A DNA stretch of 64,000 bases from Trissonchulus latispiculum. Taxonomy: Eukaryota; Nematoda; Enoplea; Enoplida; Ironidae. The stretch spans positions 1 through 64,000 of the forward strand of contig JASAND010024101.1 of NCBI GenBank assembly GCA_030248195.1, written 5' to 3'. Below, in pieces: positions 35,376 through 46,083 of this stretch; the stretch's first letter is position 1; each line of letters begins with the position of its first letter. A model generated the notes under the pieces. That model had not been told where the DNA came from and searched no databases. It was given only the letters and a program-made list of their open reading frames with translations. The translations under genes and the position numbers were made by a program.

Positions 35376-37465
35376 AGGGGGGGGGGGGGGTGTTGTGGGG
35401 TGGATTTTTGTTAGGGGTTTTGGTTGTTTGTTCGTTTTGTGTTTTTTGTTGTGGCTTTTGGGTTTGTGGTTGGCAGTCCTCCGGATTTTTTGGTGCCCCG
35501 GTGCCCCCCCCCGGGGCCCTGGCCCGGGGGGGGGGCCCGGCCGGGAGGCGGGGGCCCCTGGGAAATGTCAGGGAAGAAACCTGGCACCACTGCGCGGTTC
35601 CGGGATTTGGAAGAGTTTTTTCGCCCGGTTTTCGAGTTTAGTACTCCTCTGTCTGACATCATGAGGGAGGACTTGTTTAAAGATTTCTATAATTTTGGTG
35701 CGGTCCGCTTCGGTACTAATCCATACTTCATGCTCAGTTGTCAACTTATGGCTGCAAGTATAGCTACCGCAGGTAAGCGTTTCTTTATTACTTTTTTCGT
35801 ATGACAGCTATCTTCTTGCGAATACGTAGAGTCGCGGCCAGTCGTCCTTTGTGGAGATTGTATGTATACATGCTGGATTCTAATTTTTGAGTGGATGCAT
35901 ATATATATATATATGTACATATACATACCTATACATGTATATGTTAATATATGTATATGTACATATATATATTCATATATATATTTAGCAAGGATTCCTT
36001 GCTTCTTCTTTTATGTACGTACAATTGATTGGCGTGGTTTTTGCCAATATCTCGGGACTATTTATACCGCGTAGCATCCGTCAATCTAGACCCGCTAATT
36101 CATTTCAGATTGCCGTGGTCTGGTTGGTTGTTTGTAAATATATGCCACGGATTTGTTTAGCCAAAACTCAGGACCACCTACAAATCCCGGGGGGAGCCAA
36201 CAACAACAACACGCTCGCGTCACCGTTTACACTTTTTTAGGTGTCCCTATAAGGACTGTGTCGTCTACACGATCCTCGCGACGTAGCAGAGGCAGACGCA
36301 GACGGAAGCATCGCAAGACTTATGCCTCTATGTTCTGCATAAACGTTGGGTTGCCATCCTGTGGGAAAACGACAGCATTCGAAGAATTCATGCAACCTTC
36401 CCTGGATGTGTTGGAAGAGTTTATTGGCGAGTTCATCAGCTGCACGGATACCACCGCTCCTGGCTTTGAAAAGTTCAAACAGAAGGTATCTATATTACAG
36501 TATTAAAAGTGGGGTAACTTAAACCGGACATGTTAGTGTTCCCTGTATTTAAATGGCTGCTTGGGGCGCCGGCCGAAAACCGCGGGACAGGGCTAGTTGG
36601 AAAGTATTGGGGGGGGGGTTCAGCGGGGGCGCGGGATTAAGAAATAATGGAGGGGAAGCCCATACACGGGGGGAGCCACCCTGGAAGTGTTGGAAGAGTT
36701 TATTGTCGTGTGCATTAGGTGCACGGATACCACCGCTCCTGGCTTTCAGAAGTTCTAACAGAAGGTATCTATATTACTGTAGACAATGTGAGTAAACTAA
36801 TACGGGACATGTAAATGTTGTCTCTAATTGTGTGGCTGGTTGGGGCGGCGGCAGAAAAAAAAGTGGGAGGGCTATCCGGCAAATATAGGGGGGGGGGGGG
36901 TTCAGTGGATGGGCGCGGGATTGGGGTACCCCGGGATTGCGAAAATGGTGGGGGGGGGGGACCATACATGGGGTGCCCCCCCATCCCCACTTATCAAACA
37001 AACGAAAATTTGCCAGGGAGGGATGGCTTTGTTTGTCCTATCAAAAAAACGGTGGGGAAAGGAGGTATTGGTGATCGTTACGAGCATGGCCCCATTACGT
37101 TGTCCATAAGTTTACTAATTCATGTGCGCTGTAGGTTTCTTTAGCATAATATATTAACATGCAAGCTCTATTTGTGTTATCTACTAGCTTGCTGGATTAG
37201 ACATTCCGGTTGGATGCTGTATCGCAACAGAAGAATTGGGCCCGACGATAACGTCTGCTAAGACAACTGTTCCATTCAATCAGTTCCTGGCTAAGATGAA
37301 TTCAATGTGGAGCCACCAGGCCCTGAGAACGATTTTTAAGAATTCGGCCACTATCAATGCCGCGGTCATGCCGGTACATTTGTTGGCCATGTCCAATGTG
37401 CTCTGTTTTTACAACGACTGCATCCCCGCTATTCGTATGGCCGAAGGCTTTGAGCACCGGTATTT
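35375..37465 (+). other. Asymmetric core of the palindrome
   Basis: This 2.1-kb segment occurs once and separates the arms. It begins with a run of about 15 G after TATAATATATAAA, then an extremely GC-rich patch (35,500-35,560) and gene 1 exons 1-3. The GC-rich patch and G-runs at 36,600-36,960 are the kind of sequence where assembly and sequencing often fail. Confidence 0.8.
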
Positions 37466-40400
37466 TATATATTTATATCTTTTTAGTAACGTAATGTACA
37501 TGTGATCGGTCCTTCTAGTCATTGTCACTTGTATTTTTCGCTACAACCGTAGATACATAGTTTTTAACTGAATTCCGCTATCTGCCTACATTTAGTTTGC
37601 TTATGGGGGAGGAGGTGCAAATATTTGGGGACGGCTTTTACGGGTGGGGGGGGGTCGTTAAACATAAACGTTAATTTAAGCTGTTGTACTTCACTTAGAT
37701 CTGCTTTACTTGCTCTGCTACCAGTCAGTCACGGCTGAACTACAATACAACTTATTTCTTCTGTTTGTGTTGTTTATTACATCCGCTGTATTTGATAAGG
37801 TATATTATTATTTATCACGTACAGAATGCTCTTCTTTTGTCCGCCACTAACTGACACAGCCCCTCATCTTATGGACACGGCGATGGATTTTTTTGAGGAG
37901 AATTTTGCCGAAAAGGCCTTTGAAGATTTGATCCTGGAGATGTTTCGTTTCCACGTTGCTGCTTTGTACGTACAAGTTCATACTTTTTACATGTTGCTGT
38001 TACTGATATCACGATATCACGCTGCTAGGTTGAAGGTACGAGTACATATTGGGGTACCCACATATTGCTTATATGTACATGTTGCTGTTACTGTTTAAAC
38101 GATAGTTGCTTTCTACGTATAAGTAGACATTGGTTACATATTGCTGTTACTGTTATGACGTTGCAGCTTTGGACGTAGGAGTGCATATAGCTTACATGTT
38201 GCTCTTACTATTATGCTTAATGTATTTAATTTATTCGTGTCACCTCGTCTAGGGTTGCTCAGGATCAGTTATTGTTCTGCTGGTGGGCAGTAATTGTAGG
38301 GAGGGGGGGGCTACATTTTTCATACGTTTCTTAAACATATGAAAAAATAAGAAAAATGCGCAATTTTTTAAAATTTTCCGCCGCAAAAAACGTTCATGTT
38401 TGTAGAAAGTTGTAGTTCAGCGTTATACTTGGTGACAAAACCGACGCCTATTTTTTTTGCTGGGGGACGTTTCTTACAGGGATCGAATTGTGGGGGTGCT
38501 TAGGGAGGGGGGGGCACCCCCCCCCCACCAGTACAATAAGCCCTGCCCTTCGTAAGCGAGACCTTAAACCTGTTTTCTAGGCGCAGTGGGAAGGAATACG
38601 TGCTCAGTCCAGCTGCGAAAGAGTACATGGAAAATGTGCGTCTGGGCTCATATGTACAGCGGATGGGCTCGGCTAGCCGGTTTCATGCGCAGGAAAATCC
38701 ACGCGCATTTGAACTTGTTATTAGAATTGCTGTGTGCCTCCATTCAGTTTTGATCATTATGGCCTGCATGCATACTGGTGACAAATATTATACAGACTTT
38801 GTCATTACTCTTGCCGAGGTTGAGATGTCCTACGACATTTTCGAATGTAATGAAGGATGGAAGCAGCGATTTTTTCAGGTGGGCTAGTCTAAGTTTCGGT
38901 CGGCGATAGTTACTATTGTAAACTACCACCATGTTGCTTATTTTAGTGTTGGTTCCCATAGGTCATTAGTTGCATGTTTATGAAACGACCAGTGCCTGTT
39001 AATTATAGGCTCAGCTGCAAGGGAGATTATTAGGGCCCCATGCCCTACTGGCATTGTAGTCTAGGGTTGATGCTAACGCGGCCTTAAACCGGACTGGCGT
39101 GCCCGCCGTCATTAAATGCCTGTACAAGCTGTATTCAGATGAATACGCAGGCTATGGGCCTGGCAAAGTGTTCCATAATGTCAGTTACCATGTTTGTATT
39201 TTAGCTGTACGATGATACTGTTGGCGCCCTTAGTGACGGCCCACTGTACACGGAGGAAGACGTCCGCCTGTCGGTCTGGAGAAGTGCTTGTCTGGTCAAG
39301 GGATTAGTTGTCCGGCCCGGAGAAGTCAGATCCCACTGTTCGCTATGGCTACGTGCTGTTGTCAATCGTAGAGAGGTATGAGGATACTAATGTGATGGAA
39401 AGATGGAAACTGTGTTAACACAGAGCTCATATTTAAGGCTGAGTACAATTTTTGTGGAAGTGGAAACAGTTTTCATAAATACAACCATTAGTTAGCGTGT
39501 ACTTTCTATTTTTTTCCCCAACAATGTTCACAGTGAACAATTGTTGTGTAAGTGGCAACTGTACCAATGTTACAACAGTATGGCAATTTAGCGGCCCAGT
39601 GGCACGAAGGAGGACGAAGTAGAAGAAATAACTAAGTTACCGGTGCTTGTTTTCAGGTTTACGAGATTTTGTGCGAAGCTCCATTTATTATGGAAATGGA
39701 GGAACATGGAAAGAAGATTTTGCTAAAACGAGACTTGAACCAATTTGACGTAGAATTCTTGGAAAAGTTGGCTGTCCCAGATCATTTGTACGAGACAAGG
39801 AGGGACGACAACCCTGTTGTACGTACAGAAACATAGTCATCCACCCAACATATATACTGTTCAACCCGGTCTTACAACCACGTTTTGCCATTCCGTTTTC
39901 TGTATTTCATTAAAAGAATTGTTAGCTATTCGTTTTTGCACATATGTCTATAGGTTAATTATTGGCATAACTCAGATTTTTCCCTACATTGTTCCTGTTC
40001 GCGGATGACTAAAGTGCCGGTTTATTTCTGTTTAACAAAACGTATTTTACTATAATCATTCCTTGGTAGGGGTATGCTCTGTTGTGTCTCTGTTGCAGAA
40101 ACGCCGTAGTCGTATACAGAACTTGCATCTGAATGTGCACGGACGGAAGAATCGTGGGGTTTCTGAACGAGTTGTTGCCAGGCGGTGTCGTTCGGCTGGT
40201 CGTACTAGACAGGTGATGGGGTGCAACCTTTTTTGTTTACAATCTTGTCTGATTATACTCTATACGGTATTTTCTACAACATTTTACGTCTTTGTATTGT
40301 TGCATTGTTTGTTTCAACGCAGACAGTCCGCTTTATTGATATAGAATTATTTTTAGTACGTCTGTATTGTAGAGGTGCTACATCTGTGTTATCGGACAAG

Positions 40401-43050
40401 TTCCGTTATGTGCACTTATCTGCGGGGGGGCTGCTGGCTTTGTAACGTTACTACGATAACCGGGTCCGGATAACCTTAGGCTGTTACCACTTGTACTAAC
40501 AGTATATCTCCCCTGTTTTAGCTTCAAACTGCCACACGAACGGCAGTGCCACAGCTACCGGGCACGAGCAGTGACCAGTCCTTGGCTTCTGCTGAGTCGA
40601 GCTCCTCAGACGATGACAGTGAACCTTGTGCCGGCACTCCTGCTCAAAGAAATGTAACATACTCCAAACTTATCTAATTTAGTATCTCTACCGCACCTAA
40701 ACATTGTCTAGTGCACAATGTTTTTTTTAACTATATTATAAATAGCCTGAAATGTCAGTAACATTTCTTTACAGGCTCAAAGAAATGTTACATAGTGCTC
40801 TAGTATAAACGTTAATAGCCCTAACGAACCTAAACATTGTGTAGTGCACAACTTTTTAACCAATATGTTAAATTGCCTCAACTGTCACTATCCTTCATTA
40901 CTGGTTACACTTATTGACCGACGTTGGCTTGTCCTGTTCTATGAGCTATTTGTCCTACATTTTATGTTTTCAACGTCATGCTACGTTGCTACGTGTTCTG
41001 TTCTGTAGGTATCCAGGGGCACGCCAGCGAAACGGCGACGACTAGCGAATTCCGTCGATGGTTCGTCTGATTCTGGCTCTACTACAGTCTCCAGCAGCTC
41101 TGACGAAGCAGTGGGCCGTTCCTCTCGCAAAGCCCGTGTATGTTTACCAGATACGTAGTAAGAGTTTGAGAGGCTGGTTCTCTGCTACAGCTGGAACTTT
41201 CATTTTGGGTGTGCTACAGTAGGAAATTTCTTGTAGGGGGAGGCAGCTTGCGGTTTACCGAGGTTGTTCCCCAAACGAGCAGGGCCCCGAATTGAAAGGT
41301 TACGGCTGTACCCGAAAATAAGTCCCTTCCTTCCATAACATTTCCTTTCCCTCTGTCATTTCGTTCTATTATTTAGGTCTGCCACAAACGTGGTTGTTAT
41401 AGTACCGCTTAATTTTCCGAGTATATGAAGTGGAATTGGCTAAGTCTTTATCTCTCATGTCGTACTGTTATTTAGGTGTGCCAAAAATGTGGTTGTTATA
41501 GTACTGCTTAATTCTCATACGATATTCGTGTTGCTAGTATATGAAGTCTAATGGGCTAAGTCTTTATAGATGCCCTGACTATTTTCAGCCTGGGCGGGCC
41601 AGACGAGGTGATGCCGGGGGTGTTGGTGAACAAGTGAGACGGTCAGGTTCTTCCGAAGACATGTGCCTGCCACTGAATGATCCGGAGTCTCCGGAGTCAG
41701 GAGGAAGAAGAGTAGGTTACTCTGTGTGTGGGTGTGTTATTATGTTTGGCTGTTTACATTGTCAACGGACTTCTCCATCACCATAGCCTGCTTAAAAAAA
41801 TATATATGGTCATTGTCGTCGTTTGCCAGGGTATCCGTAGCTGTAGTTTACGTTTTTTTTTATAAGAAAGTGTTTAATTACTTGGGTCGTTTAGTAAAGG
41901 GCTGGCAGTGTTCTGCCCACATTTGGGTTTACAGTTGTTAGTCATATTGTGTGTTGTAAAGTGAGTGTTTTCGTGTTTTCTTGAAATTGCAGGATGGCGT
42001 GTTTGTAGACACTGACGAAGTTCCCGATATAGATAGGCATAATTCTGGGAGTCAAGATTTGGAGGTTAGCAAAATCTGTATTAAATCCCTGTAATTATTA
42101 GATATTCGTCCACTTCTTAACTGTTTCTGTATCTACAGCCTTTGCCCTGAACTCTTGGATGGGTGTCTGTGTGGTCGTAAGCCTGCGTCGGACGGGGAGG
42201 GCAATATCGCTTATAGTAAATAGAGCTAGGGCGTATAGTGTTGAGAGTTCATTGTACCCTTTATTTAATCTGTTTTGATTCAGGATGATGAAATGACTCC
42301 TCCAGATCGTGGACAAGCATCTGGTACGGTCAGAACAGCGACCATCGACCCTCAACGGTTACGAGAGGTTCGTTGAGATTTGTATTTAACCCTAGTTAGT
42401 TTGTGGCCGTATCAAGTGCGTGCTGAGCTTACGCTATGCATGCAGGGTGCTAATAGAAACATAAAACTGTAGTATCAAGTGCGTGCTGAGCTTACGCTAT
42501 GCATGCAGGGTGCTAATAGAAACATAAAACTGTACTATTCACTGACGAGCGATAACTGTTTGATAAACAAAATTATGTGCTTGTATTATTTTATTGTAGA
42601 CTACAAATCCGCGCCCCTCCGTAGAGACTTTCACGGGCCTGAATTTTCCGGCACGGCCCGGCCCGTATAAATTTCTGGTCTGCCCGGCCCGGACCGTTTA
42701 ACCAATTTTTTTCCGTTTCCCAAGGCAAACAATTGTTCGTTTTTCGTAACTTATTCGCGTTAAACCGTTTTTGGCTTCAAGCTTTATTTCCCAGGCTGTT
42801 ATTTGTTAATCCAAAGCCCGGCCCGCTGGAGTACTAGTCCCGGTCCGGCCCGGCACGCACCCATATTTGTCCTACCTCGGCCCGGCCCGGCCCGTTAGAG
42901 CTTAGGCCCGGCCCACGGGCCGGGGCTGGCCGGGCTGGGCTTACGGGCCTGAGTAAACGTCTCTACCGCAACCCCCCTGGAAAACCTGAACTTCATTTTT
43001 AGTTATGTTTTTTTCAGGAAATTTTGGCTAAGATGGCTAATCGCGCATAG
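35565..43050 (+). CDS. Gene 1: DUF3987-like P-loop helicase-type protein, 14 exons, 727 aa
   Basis: My model joins 35,565-35,772; 36,241-36,485; 37,188-37,459; 37,825-37,965; 38,581-38,878; 39,205-39,375; 39,657-39,818; 40,099-40,212; 40,522-40,653; 41,009-41,137; 41,589-41,711; 41,993-42,064; 42,284-42,367; 43,018-43,050, all GT-AG, ending in TAG. Seen: Walker A G106-LPSC-GKT, preceded by an RGRRRRKHRK basic stretch; a Walker B-like CCIATEEL (161-168) with Glu where Asp is usual; RMLFFCPPL (242-250); and SRFHAQENPRAFELVIRIAV in exon 5. The order of P-loop, acidic strand, RxLF strand and RlA-helix follows DUF3987 proteins, many of which are phage or mobile-element primase-helicases (family knowledge). 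Residues 500-727 are low complexity with NLS-like PAKRRR and Ser/Asp-rich stretches. The ATG used is the first after the GC-rich patch; an acceptor-like GGTTGGCAG at 35,466-35,474 means exon 1 may be internal and the true 5' end lost at the arm junction. Function is inferred only. Confidence 0.6.
36486..37187 (+). other. Gene 1 intron 2 with a decayed duplicate of the end of exon 2
   Basis: At about 36,681-36,779 the text GTGTTGGAAGAGTTTATTG...CACGGATACCACCGCTCCTG repeats the end of exon 2 and its donor (36,400-36,500) with several substitutions, small indels and an in-frame TAA. The rest of the intron has G-runs at 36,608, 36,888 and 36,947. Confidence 0.75.
42620..42965. mobile_element. GC-rich inverted-repeat element in the last intron of gene 1
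   Basis: Right-arm copy of the element described at 30,114-30,459, bounded by GTAGAGAC-type ends and rich in GGCCCGGCCCG. Confidence 0.5.
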
Positions 43051-43644
43051 AAGCCTACAACGACAGCTTGCCCAGCACAGCAGCCCTCGTGTAGTTTCCG
43101 ATACTAATTCTACGATAATTCTTCTGTTGTTGGCATTATTTTGTAGATTTGTTTTTTCTAAGTTTGTCTTGTGTTGTAATAATAGTATGTGTGCCTTGCT
43201 TAGGAAATTAACCTAGTAATGTTGTATACTACCTGCTGAAGGAGTCGTCTGAAATTTAGACCTTTTTTGTATACTGGCATGGTTTCTTAAAATCTTAAAA
43301 GTGGTATTTACGATTAATTTGATAATTTCATACATGTTTCCTTAATACTGGTTACTGTGCAGGCTAACCGCACCTAGACGTCTTTTGTGTAAACAGCTTG
43401 TATTTTCTTGGATCGCCGAACCTTAGGCGAAATTGACTCGACGACTACAATTTCTTTAGCTGATCTGATCATGCAAAAAAAAATTGAGACCATACTAATC
43501 TAGTTAACATATAGGTTCTGGCCATTCTTTAATTTGCTGATATCGTTTATTCACGCGTTACGTATTTTTTCCTGTTATCCTAGTACTCATGTTACTGTGC
43601 TTACACATGTTTATTACTCTGTTTGTTTATTATGTATGTCTTGT

Positions 43645-43650
43645 AATAAA
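43645..43650 (+). promoter_or_regulatory. Candidate polyadenylation signal of gene 1
   Basis: AATAAA about 595 bases after the gene 1 stop codon, followed by TTTTATGGTGGTCC. It is the first clear AATAAA in the 3' flank. Confidence 0.4.
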
Positions 43651-43737
43651 CATTTTATGGTGGTCCGGCTTTTTATTTGTCTAATTACTCTGGCAGGGCT
43701 CGCTTCGATGAGGGCTGCTTACATACTATAGAACATA

Positions 43738-44152
43738 GGCGAAACCGGGGCAGCGGGTCACCGGGTCAGTTGGGGTCACTATATGGACCGAGTCACCGGG
43801 AGAGGAGCTCAGACCCGGTCTTGACCCGGTATTTTTGATTGGAGGAAATTCATTTTTGTTAAAGCATATTTTCCTGAAATTTTACCAGTTTTCAGAACCT
43901 CTTAACTTTATTCCTATTGTTAACTTTGTCGTGTACGTTTAAAATGCTTATCGTTGTAGTGACCTTTACTTTCCAATGTTAGCTTAAAGGAAAGCATTTT
44001 AGACGCCAAAAATGTCCAAAACAATCAAAAAAAACAGTCACCGCACCACAAAAAAAAATTTTATAACTTTTTACAAGCTTAAACCTGATTTTTCAAAGAT
44101 ACCGGGTCTGGGGTCGATCGGGTCTCCAGATAGTGACCCCGTTTCAGTTGTG
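43738..44152. mobile_element. 415-bp element with 12-bp target duplication, right-arm copy
   Basis: CTATAGAACATA at 43,726-43,737 and 44,153-44,164 flanks the insert. It is the same element as at 28,927 in inverse orientation, duplicated with the arm. Confidence 0.5.
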
Positions 44153-44248
44153 CTATAGAACATACAGGGGTTGACTCTTTTAGGAGCTGAGCTTTTACTA
44201 ATTTCATTACAGGATGGTTACGTAGCTTTAGACCGTACTTTTCCCCAA

Positions 44249-46074
44249 TACAGGTTCTAGTTCCGTCTCAGTGTTGGGCACATTTGTTAACTTCTTTTCA
44301 GGATACGTCCCGCCTCCAAAACCTTCAAAGTTTAGCTTAGAAGCGCGTATTTAGTTTCAGGTTTTCTATAGCACAGTATTAGTTAGAAATTTGGTCTCAG
44401 CTAACTATATGCTAAATCGCAAACCGGAATTATTATTCGAAGTCTGCCAATAAAATATTCCCTTGTGGCTAAACTCTGTTTATGCTAACAACCGATTAAC
44501 GCCGTTAACAATTTCTGGGGTTGCCTGATCTATCTAGGACACATACCACCAATGATGAAACAGAAGGGGCACCTTACATACATATAGCTTCTGTCACGTT
44601 TTTATAGTTAAGTAATGACAGAGGGCATTAAAAAAATTATAAAAATACCGCCCATTCACCCTGCAAAAATCCCCCGGCGTTTTAGTGGGTGGTTCACTGT
44701 TCTGGCATTTTATTATGGTTTTGAAAGGGGGGGGGGGAGGGGCTTCGCCCTCCTACTAGGGAGGGAAAAGTGGGAGGGCTTACGAACAGTGGTCGGGTGA
44801 CCCCCAGAAAAAGTGGGTGGGGGCTACTAACGACTGCATCTGCACCTTTTAAACACTCACACAGTTTTTTGTGTTAATTTCTGTTAAGAGCCCTACAGGT
44901 TCTAGTTCCGTCTCAGTGTTGGGCACATTTGTTAACTTCTTTTCAGGAATGCTAAATCGCAAACCGGAATTATTATTCGAAGTCTGCCAATAAAATATTC
45001 CCTTGTGGCTAAACTCTGTTTATGCTAACAACCGATTAACGCCGTTAACAATTTGTGGGGTTGCCTGATCTATCTAGGACACATACCACCAATGATGAAA
45101 CAGAAGGGGCACCTTACATACATATAGCTTCTGTCACGTTTTTATAGTTAAGTAATGACAGAGGGCATTAAAAAAATTATAAAAATACCGCCCATTCACC
45201 CTGCAAAAATCCCCCGGCGTTTTAGTGGGTGGTTCACTGTTCTGGCATTTTATTATGGTTTTGAAAGGGGGGGGGGGGGGGAGGGGCTTCGCCCTCCTAC
45301 TAGGGAGGGAAAAGTGGGAGGGCTTACGAACAGTGGTCGGGTGACCCCCAGAAAAAGTGGGTGGGGGCTACTAACGACTGCATCTGCACCTTTTAAACAC
45401 TCACACAGTTTTTTGTGTTAATTTCTGTTAAGAGCCCTACAGGTTCTAGTTCCGTCTCAGTGTTGGGCACATTTGTTAACTTCTTTTCAGGATACGTCCC
45501 GCCTCCAAAACCTTCAAGCTTTAGCTTAGAAGCGCGTATTTATTCAGGTTTTCTATAGCACAATATTAGTTAGAAATTTGGTCTCAGGTAACTATATGCT
45601 AAATCGCAAACCGGAATTATTATTCGAAGTCTGCCAATAAAATATTACCTTCTGGCTAAACTCTGTTTATGCTAACAAACGATTAACGCCATTATCAATT
45701 TGTGGGGTTGCCTGATCTATCTAGGACACATACCAGCAATGATGAAACAGAAGGGGCACCTTACATACATATAGCTTCTGTCAAGTTTTTATAGTTAACT
45801 AATGACAGAGGGCATTAAAAAATAAAAAAATACCGCCCATTCACCCTGCAAAAATCCCCCGGCGTTTTAGTGGGTGGTTCACTGTTCTGGCATTTTATTA
45901 TGGTTTTGAAAGGGGGGGGGAGGGGCTTCGCCCCCCTAATAGGGAGGGGCAAGTGGGAGGGCTTACGAACAGTGGTCGGGTGACCCCCAGAAAAAGTGGG
46001 TGGGGGCTACTAACGACTGCATCTGCACCTTTTAAACACTCACACAGTATTTTGTGTTAATTTCTGTTAAGAGC
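44249..46074 (+). repeat. Three-unit tandem array between genes 1 and 2, right-arm copy
   Basis: Inverse of the array at 27,005-28,830. Units begin TACAGGTTCTAGTTCCGTCTC and end TTTCTGTTAAGAGC. The last unit ends ten bases before the gene 2 start codon, so the array supplies the sequence immediately upstream of gene 2. Confidence 0.88.
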
Positions 46075-46083
46075 ACTGTAAAT

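Noticed and set aside
35390..35664. Three overlapping frames in the GC-rich patch at the start of the core
   Set aside because: Composition is Gly/Pro from G and C runs; only the frame continuing into exon 1 has support, and only from 35,565 or possibly 35,475.
36815..37144. Open frames inside gene 1 intron 2
   Set aside because: They run through G-runs and a decayed exon duplicate, overlap on both strands and have no continuity with neighbouring exons.
35375..43050. A complete mobile element (Polinton- or virophage-like) around gene 1
   Set aside because: No capsid, integrase, polymerase or protease frames and no element-wide terminal repeats were seen; only the helicase-like gene suggests such an origin.
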